From assembly GCA_964035545.1 (NCBI GenBank), contig OZ037766.1:7945722-8009721 (forward strand): a stretch of 64,000 nucleotides of DNA. Direction: 5' to 3'. Below, one piece after another: positions 12,501 through 21,940 of this stretch. The DNA comes from Bugula neritina (lineage: Eukaryota > Bryozoa > Gymnolaemata > Cheilostomatida > Bugulidae). A program made the position numbers and the translations under genes. Below the pieces are notes generated by a model. The model was not told where the DNA came from. It made no database searches and was given only the letters and a program-made list of their open reading frames with translations. How positions within the stretch are numbered: position 1 is the stretch's first letter; every line of letters begins with the position of its first letter.

Positions 12501-13541
12501 AGTGCTGTGTTTGCCAATCCAAAAGTGCACATCCCATGCAAGGGCTGGGCTGTTGGGATCAGGCTGGTATGTCTAAATTGGAAGAAAAAATTGGAAATTA
12601 CTGAAGCGCTAAAAGCAGTGCTCAGCAACTGAACCATGGCAAGTTTAACACAAACAAGTTCTAGTTTGCTACTTTACAGAGATAGCCTTTAATGCAGATG
12701 AATATATTACAATAACAAGTGGTTTTTATGACAACTAAAGTCAGTGACACATCGAGGTTTCTAGAATTTGTGACCATAAAATTTTACTTACATGTAAAAT
12801 AATATATGAGTCACCACTGTAGAAGTTTCCATACTCTTCCTTTGGCCAATGCTTTACTTTAAATTTCTAGAAAAAAGGTGCATCATACTGTAACAAAATC
12901 AAGTATGCTTTACATAGCAAAATTTAGTCAATAATATCACATTATTCATCTAAAGCAAATGCTAAGAGTACTATAGTGAAATCAGCACCAGATAATACCT
13001 CAATTCTCCATATCTCAGTGCCAGTCTTTGTACCAGAATTCTCCCAAGCCTTTTCAGTTTCAGCTGATGCCTCTGTAATTCATGCATTTCATGTTTAAAC
13101 TCTCACAAATACTGAACTATGAATCATTAAAATTTAAGTTTGCTAAGAGGATTATGATTGATTGTAAAAAACTAAAATTATGCCATGCAGTCACAAAATA
13201 CATATTCAACAATATCAATACTTTTTATATTTTTCTCCACATCTGAGCCAAACAAGGCCATGTTAGAATCTTTCCAGTCATATTCATTAGCTTTTCTTAA
13301 ACCTGAAATTATAAATAGTGTAATGTATCCACAAAACAAATAACCAATTTAATTAAAATGTGGTTACAGATTACCTACAATACACTTACAGGCTATTTAT
13401 TACTACCACTATTAGGCTACTATTAGTATTATAGACTTAGAGTTAGTGATTTATTTAGTCACTAAACTATTACTCGTGCTATTATCATTATAATTATATT
13501 AAAATATAATAGCTTTTAAACCAGATATACTAACCTGACAT
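2239..13541 (-). CDS. Severin/gelsolin-like actin-severing protein, three gelsolin domains, 12 exons
   Basis: Coding exons, in order on the minus strand: 13541-13535, 13302-13222, 13072-12999, 12866-12792, 12572-12498, 11960-11833, 6218-6014, 5693-5595, 4924-4833, 4597-4519, 3952-3857, 2337-2239. Every junction has GT-AG and matching phase, giving 369 aa, close to severin (362 aa) and CapG and half of gelsolin. The N-terminus reads [12 protein letters not shown], followed by [39 protein letters not shown] and GGVASGFRH, then NSAxGDVF-type and [10 protein letters not shown] motifs: the order of gelsolin segments G1, G2 and G3. Family role: calcium-dependent severing and capping of actin filaments in the cytoplasm. 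Only one severing half is present, with no G4-G6. Exon 1 carries just seven coding bases. Intron 6 (5.6 kb) hosts retroelements. A tandem paralogue begins on its left. The function is inferred from the family; the gene structure is read directly. Confidence 0.93.
3255..3745. mobile_element. Palindromic MITE-like element in severin intron 11
   Basis: Terminal inverted repeats of about 60 bp pair 3268-3328 with 3685-3745; the best-conserved core is ACAATTAAGAGTTGTGT and its complement ACACAACTCTTAATTGT. The interior (about 3370-3600) contains a second small palindrome (GCTGAGCAATGC / ATTGCTCAGTAA) and about 150 bp resembling the arms of the large inverted repeat at 15-18 kb. No coding capacity, so a non-autonomous DNA element is likely. 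No target-site duplication could be fixed. Confidence 0.65.
4048..4254 (+). mobile_element. tRNA-derived SINE, copy 1
   Basis: Begins with a tRNA-like head holding a pol III A box (TGGTCTAGGAG) and B box (GGTTCAATCCC), followed by an unrelated body shared with copies near 21.1, 28.6 and 41.5 kb. It is flanked by an 11-bp direct repeat, TATCTAGAGAA, at 4037-4047 and 4255-4265, as expected for LINE-mediated insertion. It lies in an intron of the severin-like gene. Confidence 0.85.
6454..6500. repeat. (AT)n microsatellite
   Basis: Nearly perfect run of alternating A and T of about 45 bases in severin intron 6. No other feature is visible in the surrounding intron DNA (6219-7477). Confidence 0.95.
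7554..8040 (+). pseudogene. Gag-like fragment of the LTR element
   Basis: An open stretch of 115 codons from 7554 begins [20 protein letters not shown]. It reads like the N-terminal Gag-like domain of invertebrate Gypsy elements ([11 protein letters not shown] followed by DDYCKPR). A stop at 7899-7901 interrupts it, and related coding sequence (about [10 protein letters not shown]) continues just after it in the same direction, so it is broken. It starts 42 bases after the primer-binding site, a normal spacing for gag. No zinc knuckle or protease was identified. Confidence 0.6.
8450..9830 (+). mobile_element. Non-LTR retrotransposon (LINE) reverse-transcriptase fragment nested in the LTR element
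   Basis: Two open pieces (8648-9007 and 9183-9656), with related codons from about 8520, match the second half of a LINE reverse transcriptase. The order is [37 protein letters not shown], a degenerate catalytic motif HADD in place of YADD, then the C-terminal block [10 protein letters not shown] ... [18 protein letters not shown], which is common in invertebrate LINEs. There are several frameshifts, and no endonuclease domain and no 5' end. It interrupts the Gypsy-type element between Gag and integrase, so it inserted later or is part of a recombined composite. Confidence 0.8.
9900..11435 (+). pseudogene. Pol fragments (integrase) of the LTR element
   Basis: Broken plus-strand pieces: 9981-10250 resembles the region before the integrase zinc site ([17 protein letters not shown]). 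10674-11006 is integrase core with [30 protein letters not shown] and a following helix, including the catalytic D and E context. 11106-11432 is an integrase C-terminal/tail region ending in [16 protein letters not shown]. Reverse transcriptase and RNase H of this element are not visible; the nested LINE sits where they would be. Frame changes and stops between pieces make this a pseudogene. Confidence 0.75.
11474..11708 (+). repeat. Candidate 3' long terminal repeat
   Basis: Begins TGTTCGATATTTATG after a short purine tract, contains the polyadenylation signal AATAAA at 11608-11613, and ends in CA at 11708, where the direct repeat shared with 7479-7512 stops. Length about 235 bp. No full 5' partner exists, so the boundaries rest on these signals alone. 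Confidence 0.55.
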
Positions 13542-13780
13542 GTTGAAGAGGGTTAGTATTACTGTCAATGTAAGCTACTGGGGTATTTTGCGACCGAGCA
13601 GCGAGTGAATGCTTACTTGGAGTAGAGAGGCACGAGTACAAGGGTTGTGTATGCAGCCGATATGAATGTCACGTGATTTTTACTTGTTCACGTTCTTGAG
13701 TTTTATTGGTTATACTTATAATACGGCCACCTTAAAGCCATTACAGCAAGCTCTACTATGCATAGATCTGTCCATAGTCT
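13535..13780 (-). promoter_or_regulatory. Promoter and 5' UTR of the severin-like gene, conserved in the paralogue
   Basis: Reading leftward on the minus strand: a TATA-like TATTATAAGTATA at about 13715-13727, CCAAT, a CACGTG E-box at 13670-13675, then the untranslated leader to the ATG at 13541. About 250 bp here is repeated with limited divergence at 1240-1490. Conservation of this non-coding block in both copies is what marks it as regulatory; the transcription start was not determined. Confidence 0.55.
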
Positions 13781-14776
13781 GTTGTACATGTAATGTGTAT
13801 ACTGTGAGCTGTTGATCAGCAGTTACAATTGTATTAATATCACTTGAGGAAAAAATAAGGAGGCAAAGCAATTGAAAATCCAAGTTGCTAATATATATCT
13901 CCATCATTTAAATAAGTTTCTGAGGAATACACAGTCACACAATGGTGGGATAAAGTCAGTCACCAAAGTAGTGTTGCTGTGAAATAATATTCAGATCATG
14001 ATGGAATTATTTATATAGAAACATAGTGGTAATTGCTAAAAGCAGTCAATACATTCAAGTATGACTGGAGTAGTACTACGATATTATAGTGCAACACAGT
14101 GACACCAGCAGTAAAAGTAGTAGCAGCAGTAATAGCAGCAGCAGCAGTAGCGGCAGCAGCAGTAACGATAGTAGCAGCACCAGTAGTAGCAGTGATGGCA
14201 GTATATAGAAGTATAATAGAAGTAGAAGTATAATAAAAGTAGTCATAGTAATAGCTGATGGTAGTGCCCATACTGATAACAACAATATTTATGCCAGTGG
14301 CAGCAGTAACAATATTGGCAGCAGTAATAGACTTTTAGTAGTACAACTAGTGTGGTCAATAATGGCCATCTAATTTGCAAACCCTTAATATCAAACCATT
14401 ATAAACTAATATAAAGTAATAAACTTAACTATAAACTAAATATAAAGTAATAAAAGGAGTAAAGATATTGGTAACACAGTATATTATTTTCCTATTGAAA
14501 ATTTACAGAGCATGTAACATGAGATCAACAAATTGATAACAGAAAACGCTGATTTGGACGGGCGAAACATAAAACTTTTTCAAAAACTCTTCAAAACTAT
14601 AAATAAAAAAAGGAATAAGACTACAACTATACACGTTATAAAAGAGAAGGTGTGTACATTAAATACCTTTGCCAATAGTCATCAGCATAACTATGTTTAA
14701 ATTACAATGTAAGAAAAGTGGAAGAAATACAGAAATATTTTCAATACACAATCTATATGTCCTGTGATATATTAAA
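13781..14776. repeat. Intergenic DNA with imperfect AGC/AGT trinucleotide repeat
   Basis: 14098-14330 is a run of AGC, AGT and related triplets on the plus strand. The open frames across it (polyLeu, polyThr/Ala) are low-complexity artefacts. The rest of the interval shows no exon. The ARL-like gene ends at 14777 to the right, and the severin promoter lies to the left. Confidence 0.7.
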
Positions 14777-17700
14777 TATCAACATTGACATTTCTGGGCC
14801 CAACCACGCCATGCAGTAAAATAGATGCAAATGCACTGAATGCTTCTTTCAGTTGCTCAATATTTTTTATAGATGAGCCATATTCCACGACACTGTCTTC
14901 ATAAAATTCTCTAACATTCCATAACTCAGCTACCTGTAAGAATAATACACTAGTAATTCAAATCCTAACAAGCAATTGCAATATTATATGTACGTGTATA
15001 AAAAATAAATGGCTGTGACTTGCGGTTTGGCTATGCATTAATGCATGAATTAGTACAAACAAATTCGATTTGAATGCAATAGAGGGGTTTCAGACATCCC
15101 TCCAGAGGAATTTGTATTTTAAAGTTGTCTCCCCCTACAGGTATTAGGGGCAGTCTCAATGATATATAGAAGGCCCATAAAATAAGTAGAGATGTATGGT
15201 TTGAGTGAAGACTACTACTAGTATAAGTTTCATTTTTTCTGAGATTAATATTTTGGCATAGGTACACATATGAGCAGTTTCAGAAATTTTTTAAAAAAAT
15301 TTGTTAATGATAAATGGCACAAAAAGAAAACTTCAAAGCATATTTGTGGTTTTGGTTATTGAGCAAATCTGAAGCTGGCAGCTGTCATTATTATTTGCTT
15401 TGCTGACTGTAACCAGTCTGGTTAGAGCTGCTAACCTTTCAACTCTTAGAACAATAATAACATGCTCGTACACTATATAGCTGCACTAGTGGGCTCTGTC
15501 TTACTGAACTCCAGATGCTCCAAATTATGGGTTGGAACACATGCCTGTACGTTTATGAAGGCACTGGCTCATTTGTATTAACATGTTCACGTACTTACAC
15601 ACCTATACTATGAAAATAACTAAGCCACCCTACTATCTAATATTTCTATATATCAAAAAAATTATTATAAATATAAAGATATGTATTAAAATAGATAGAT
15701 TAAATTTGTAATTCCAAACAACATCTTATCTAAAAATGCCAAACACTGTATAACTATATATATTTCTTACAAGCATTTGTTTACATGGCATGCCTGCAAG
15801 TCAATAAAAATATTTAGAGAACAGTAAAAAGAAGCATATAAATTTCAGAATAGTTTCTTCTTTTCTAAGATGAATATTTTGGAAATGTCCCACAATTCAA
15901 CATTTAAATTAAGTCTGTAAAAGAAATTTTCACAGTGTATTTTCAATGAGTAATTATTCTTGCAAGCTGGTTTGTGTTTGTTCTGGCATGCCATTTTACA
16001 GTGGTCTAGTTAACTAGGTCAAAGTTCATTGAGGTGGAATTGTTTTATTAACCTCCTTGTGTTGATAAAATACTATCATTGGATTTAGAGCTTCTCTAAG
16101 CAACTTCACAGTTTGATTAAATATCTGCGATACCTGCCTATTAGACAATCCAAACCTAAAAAATAATATACTAAATCTTTGTATTACATGTATGGATGAA
16201 AAATAATGCAACAAATTGGCTAAAGCATGTTCAAGTTATAATGTGAAAAACTCAAAATATAAATGAGTCAAACTAGAGCTATAGTCAAGTGTGTGGTGTT
16301 TTTGGCCGATTTATATGTGTTGTTTAATCAGCTTATTATGTAGTGATGTAATCCTATATAATGTAATTTAAGTTAGACAGCTAAAGTTGGACAGTTCTCA
16401 TCGTGCACTTTCTTGAATAAGCAGTTATGTAATATAGAGAGACAGCTACTCAACAGAGAGCTTCAAGCAAACAAAATTCTTGCAACGAGGTTGATTGAAT
16501 ACAAAACAGCTGCTGTTATTCTTATAGCAGCATGCATTGTATAAGAGATAGCCTGATGGTTCACATAGTTTACACACAGTGACATACCACTGAAAATTAT
16601 TAGAAACCACAGAAAAGATATAAAGGAGAGAATGCTGGCACAAAGGAAGTATAGCAATGCCGTCAAATATATGGCTGAAAACTGACCTAGAGATAAATAA
16701 GTACAAAATGTACATAATATAGCTAAATCAGTAAAGCTAAATGATTTGATATAAAAAGTATTATCTGGGAATTTAGTGAAACTTAGTAGCATTATTTAGA
16801 ACTCCACCTTTGAGCAAGATCCGTATGGAGTAAAGCCAATCTTAATTTTATTAGTGTCATAAGAATGCAGTCATTATGACATAGTTCGTTCTTTCTATAC
16901 TTTACAGCTGGTACTAAATGTACATTTCAACTTTTTTTTGAAAACAAAATAAGTTGCTTTGGCTGAAAAGTGCTTTTTTTTGATGATTTTTTTTCTGCAA
17001 TGCAGCAGTATACAATTTACAATGCTCCAAAAACATTTCTTTATTAGGAATGTTGGTATACAAACAGCTTGCAAGAATAGTTATTTATTGAAAATACACT
17101 GTGAAATTTTTTTTTACAGACTTAATTTAAATGTTGAATTGTGGGACATTTCCAAAATATTCATCTCAGAAAAGAAGAAACTATTCTGAAATTTATATGC
17201 TTCTTTTTACTGTTCTCTAAATATTTTCATTGACTTGCAGGCATGCCATGTAAACAAATGCTTTTAAAAAGTATATATAGTTATACAGTGTTTGGCATTT
17301 TTAGATAAGATGTTGTTTGAAATTACAAACTTAATCTATCTATTTTAATACATATCTTTATATTTATAATAATTTTTTTGATATATAGAAATATTAGATA
17401 GTAGGGTGGCTTAGTTATTTTCATAGTATAGGTGTGTAAGTACGTGAACATGTTAATACAAATGAGCCAGTGCCTTCATAAACGTACAGACATGTGTTCC
17501 AACCCATAATTTGGAGCATCTGGAGTTCAGTAAGACAGAGCCCACTAGTGCAGCTATATAGTGTACGAGCATGTTATTATTGTTCTAAGAGTTGAAAGGT
17601 TAGCAGCTCTAACCAGACTGGTTACAGTCAGCAAAGCAAATAATAATGACAGCTGCCAGCTTCAGATTTGCTCAATAACCAAAACCACAAATATGCTTTG

Positions 17701-19098
17701 AAGTTTTCTTTTTGTGCCATTTATCATTAACAAAATTTTTTAAAAAATTTCTGAAACTGCTCATATGTGTACCTATGCCAAAATATTAATCTCAGAAAAA
17801 ATGAAACTTATACTAGTAGTAGTCTTCACTCAAACCATACATTTCTACTTATTTTATGGGCCTTCTATATATCATTGAGACTGCCCCTAATACCTGTAGG
17901 GGAAGACAACTTTAAAATACAAATTCCTCTGGAGGGATGTCTGAAACCCCTCTATTAGGTTGTTATACTTTACATAAAATTACTAAAAACTATCGCGTAT
18001 AACCTGAATATTCAGTGTAAAAACTTTAACACCAATGTTTTCATATAATTTTATCTAGTAAAACTTGCAAGTTATTTGTGAGCTATTGATTACTTTAGCG
18101 CTCAACAAATTATGCCAAGTAAAACTCTGCTGCAGATTTCACCTCTGAAGCAGATCTGGCATTCTCCATGTCCTGATGAGTCACTAGTAAGAGAATAGGC
18201 AAATCGCACAGTTGTGGATCTTTTAGCGCGTCAAACATAGCAGCACGGGCTGTCTCTAACTCTTGCTCATTGGTTGTACCATCCACCATAAAGATCACAC
18301 CTTGTGCACCTCCGTAGTAATGTCGCCAATACTTTCTTATTTTCTCTGAGCCTACAGCATATAGCAACCATTACACCAACACCACAGGTGCTAAATAGAT
18401 TTCTGTTGTTCAAACAACAACAAATTTCACCAATTACTAATTTTAGCCTCCTAAAGATTGAAAAAATTTGCAAACCAAATTTTTCCTGAATTGCTCACCG
18501 ATTGAATGGTGATTAAATATTTTATTTTGCATTTTAATGAGAATAATTTTAAAGAACTTGAAAAAAAATTGAAAATGAATAATGTCTTAACACGATACCT
18601 CCTATTTCTTTAACATTTAGAATGCAATCACTGAGGATAACATCTTTAACATGGAAGCCATTGGTAGACTGGATTTCGTTTATTGGTTCTCCAGCTATGA
18701 GAGCTAAAGCTGTACTTTTACCGCTACCACTTAGGCCAATGCAAACTACTTGCTTTTCTCTCTTTGGTGCAGGAGGCTGGCGTCCTCGTATCCGATTGCA
18801 AAACTATAGAATAAAAAACAAGAATCAAAAAGCGTCTACCACATAAAAAGCTATCAAAGTACAGCAGAAAAAATTTACAGTAACAAATCAAAAATTATTA
18901 TTCAAGTAAAAATATACACTTCGGTTTACTTAAGCAGTTTATATTAAACAAATATGTGATATATATAAAAATATACAGGCAGTTTATTTGTCTCATTTAG
19001 AAGAGTTAACTTACTCGGTATATCAGTATCCGACAGGCAGCACAAGCTAACCTAATGTTATCCATAAGAAGGCATTCAGTAAGACAAGCAGCTTTAGT
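14777..19098 (-). CDS. ARL9/ARL10-like small GTPase of the ARF family
   Basis: Firm exons: 19098-19015 (ATG at 19065), 18803-18599 and 18351 to about 18143. They encode MDNIRLACAACRILIYRF, a P-loop GLSGSGKST, NGFHVKDV, then EIGGSEKIRKYWRHYYGG and QGVIFMVDGT, and THQD at the nucleotide-base position. EIGGS, where most ARFs have D-x-GGQ, is characteristic of ARL9/ARL10. There is no glycine at position 2 for myristoylation; the start is instead hydrophobic and Cys-rich. Exon 3 ends either at a donor GAG|GTGAAA (18143) or at a TAA at 18110. Two more open exons follow on the same strand, about 16155-16048 and 14942-14777 (ending GPRNVNVDI and stop). They join each other in phase, but the first does not join exon 3 in phase, so either an exon is missing between them or they belong to another gene. 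Family role: membrane-associated GTP switch, poorly characterised. The missing catalytic Gln suggests slow or no hydrolysis. Confidence 0.7.
15078..17956. repeat. Large inverted repeat, 0.9 kb arms around a 1.08 kb spacer
   Basis: The left arm 15078-15978 and right arm 17058-17956 are reverse complements over their whole length with few differences. The outer ends are AATAGAGGGGTTTCAGAC and its complement; the inner ends are CTTGCAAGCTG and its complement. The spacer (15979-17057) is unique and holds a candidate coding exon at 16048-16155. Duplicate open frames around 15031-15267 and 17767-17958 come from the arms and are not genes. The arms share about 150 bp of similarity with the palindromic element at 3255-3745, which suggests a transposon origin. 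No target-site duplication was seen. Confidence 0.9.
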
Positions 19099-19884
19099 CT
19101 AAAATAGAATAAATGTTCATAATAATGTTATATTTTATATTAAATTATTTTCATAAAGGAATAGCAAATCTTTGTAGCTTTAATTTACTTCTTTAGGCTT
19201 GGGAATTCTTTAAAATATACTGATTTTATATCTTAACTAGCATAATATATATGATTCAAAAACTCTCTCACGACAATTAGCTAAGCACTACGTTCCAAGT
19301 TTTGACTTGCACAACTATCAGTAGGACTAACATAGAGGCTGTTAGTGTTGCTCACACTGCTAGTGACACTCACTTTTACTATTCATATTTTATCAGAATT
19401 GAGATAATCATTTATTTTTAACATCAAGTGCAGTTGATGTAATAATTTTTAAAATTAATGTGCTAATAACAATAGTAATAGTAATATTAACATTATAATT
19501 ATATTTATTATAAAACTTACAATTGTATTGTAAATGACACTATGACTAGGAGGATCACTATCCTCCCAGTCATACTGTCACTGATACTTATAGTGATAAT
19601 CTTAGTATACGTCATACTGAGACTGATAATGATACTCATAGTCATACTGATACTCATACTCATACTGATACTGTTAGTGATTTACAATTCAAGTTGCTTA
19701 CAGTTACTCAACTACGCTTATTACTTATTAATTTTAAGCAGGCGCTGAACATTTAGTGATGACAATTCAGTAAAAAGAAATTTACAATTTTACAACCAAT
19801 TAATTCAATTTCAAATTATGTTATTTGTATAGTGATACTGAGTCTGATAGTCATTTTAATTTTTCAATTTGAGGGATAAATGTT
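19099..19884. repeat. Intergenic DNA with ATNANT-type simple repeat
   Basis: 19455-19690 is dominated by hexamers such as ACTGAT, ACTCAT and AGTCAT (pattern ANTNAT), the same class as at 922-1230. The open frame across it is low complexity and I do not call it a gene. No other feature was recognised. Confidence 0.75.
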
Positions 19885-20047
19885 AATTGTTTTATAAGCA
19901 GCTCCAAGTTGAAGGTGACTGAGTGCAATAGTACGGGATTCTCGAATTTGGAATTAAAATTTTAGTAGAAACTCTCGACTCCAAAAAGAGAACTACAAAC
20001 CATTATACTCAGTCACCCTCAATTTAAAGCTGCTCATAAAACAATTT
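19885..20047. mobile_element. MITE-like palindrome, family B copy 1
   Basis: About 160 bp with terminal inverted repeats of about 45 bp: ATTGTTTTATAAGCAGCTCC at the left pairs with GCTGCTCATAAAACAATTT at the right, continuing through GGTGACTGAGTGC / ACTCAGTCACC. A related copy lies at 44555-44680 and a partial one at 20096-20170. No coding capacity. Confidence 0.75.
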
Positions 20048-20095
20048 AAGATTTGCGTTGTTATAAACAACTGTACGAGATAAAGAAATAAATCG

Positions 20096-20170
20096 CTTGA
20101 AGCAGCGCTGAGTTGGTAGTCACTGAGTGCGGTGGTGCTACTGATAGGTATCGAGCTTGGATTTAATATA
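20096..20170. mobile_element. MITE-like element, family B partial copy
   Basis: Begins GAAGCAGCGCTGAGTTGG followed by TCACTGAGTGCGG, matching one terminal inverted repeat of the element 50 bp to its left. The other terminus is not visible. Confidence 0.5.
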
Positions 20171-21940
20171 ATATAATATAATTATCATGTTGATCTATAG
20201 TCCATACTCTATACAAACTTTGCACCTCACTCATTCCTAACTCCGTGTTGCTTCTAGCATTCTCTGATAACGAAGTAAGATCAACAAAATGCTCATTTCG
20301 TCGGCAACCTGGTTCAAGCTCTTAGTATAAAAGTTATTTAGTTTGGGGGTTAGTTTAACCCCCAAACTTGTAATCATAAATGAACAGTTCAAACGCCAAG
20401 CTATTAATCGATTAATAAAACAACTCTTCCATGGTCTACGACTACCATGTACAGAAATACTACTTGTAAAAAGAGGATAACTCTATAATGATTTGATGCT
20501 GATTATTGCAAATTATTGAACAATAATTTTCTACAATTAGCTTTTTTATAATAGTTTTTAACCCATACTTTCAGACTTGAAATCAATTTAAAAAGTTAAA
20601 AAGTATAATATTGAGAGTTCTAAAATTTTCTGTATTAGAGTCTATTATATTAATATGTTGCAAATCTTAAAAAATGCATTATGCTAAAAAGTCTAATTAT
20701 GCCCTGATTAATTTTAAATTTTATCATGAAAAAAACATTTGCACGATGAGTTGTTTAGACTTGAGAGTGTTACTATCATTACATTATAAAGTTATAAAAA
20801 GTTACAAGCTAGTTGACTTAGCTGAATTTAGTAATTTGTGCATGTCCAGACAGTGAACTAAAGAAGTATATAATATAAGTGAAATTGTAGGTTTTGCATA
20901 GAAGATATTTTATGCTAAGCTGCCTTATTGGAAATTCTTAACGAGAAATGTTAACATAAGTGCAGTAGCAGAAATTTGCTATTCATAAGATAACCATAAG
21001 GCTATCAGCTAGTAATATAAGGTAAGTAATAAAGTAATAGCATAGCTGCTAATAGCAACAGCAAAAGTTGTACCCCCCCCCCCCTTATAGCCACCATCCC
21101 TGTGAGAAACCCCTGATGAAAAGGCTTTTTTGAAGTGGGATAAGGTCATATTCATATATGTGGCACAAGAGCAATTATGGCTGAATGCTCTTCCTAGCAT
21201 CACCAATGGCCTTTAGTGTTGTTCAGATCCATGACTGTGTGTTTACTAAGCCATGCGCACGGCTGCTCAAAAGTTGTACCCTTGATACTTTTTGCTATTT
21301 ATAGTTTTTTCCACTAATACTGGATAAAAATCAACGCTGGAAAACATGAATCAACAACATAGTTAAAAAATCTCAGTCTCTCGTTATGACTTAATGTACT
21401 CGTCATGGTATAAGTATATGAGACTATATTATAGCAAAATCTGAATCATATTGTTACCTCAAGTGGTTTTGGTAATAAGGTCCCAGACATCACAAAAGTA
21501 GTATGATAAGTATTGTGGAGTATTTTCATTTTAATTCAAATAATATTATTTTTACTGTCCATCTGAAGTGCAACTCTGAGAAATACGGAGTTGTCGCCTA
21601 TTGGTTAAAATCTGTCGTACAGAGTGCAAATGCAAAATATTGTCACCCACAAATTTTTCGACTTCTACTATTGCACACTAGGCAAAAATAGTTGACCTTG
21701 ACATCACAGTGTGACCTCTAAATTCTTAGCTGGACTCAAATAAGTTAATAAATTTGCGTGCTAGGGTGGAAATCAAAGACCAGCATTGGATGATCAACTC
21801 TGACTTTCCAATCAACCTAACTGTTGGCTCAGTTAAGATTATCTTCATGTTTTTGCTCTTCACTGGATACCAACTAAAAACTGTGTTGTCTGTTTCAATT
21901 TTGTAAAGAATCTAAGCTTATCAAAAGCTAAAGCTTTATC
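20171..21940. other. Intergenic DNA upstream of GLRX3
   Basis: Contains a poly-C run at about 21072-21084 and a minus-strand SINE just after it, listed separately. The remaining DNA shows short open frames without family resemblance or splice support. The promoter of GLRX3 must lie near the right end, but no clear core element could be pinned down. Confidence 0.5.
21085..21258 (-). mobile_element. tRNA-derived SINE, copy 4 (minus strand, degraded)
   Basis: The reverse complement reads through the shared body (GGCCATTGGTGATGCTAGGA, ATAATTGCTCTTGTGCCAC, TTTCTCACAGGGATGGTGGC) found in copies at 4.1, 28.6 and 41.5 kb. The tRNA-like head at the right end is eroded. The poly-C tract adjoins its 3' side. 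Confidence 0.75.

Noticed and set aside
14011-14285. Minus-strand open frames rich in Leu or Thr/Ala
   Set aside because: They translate an imperfect AGC/AGT triplet repeat and have no splice or family support.
16446-16792. Overlapping minus-strand hydrophobic open frames in the inverted-repeat spacer
   Set aside because: AT-rich sequence reads as hydrophobic residues by chance; no splice signals or family match.
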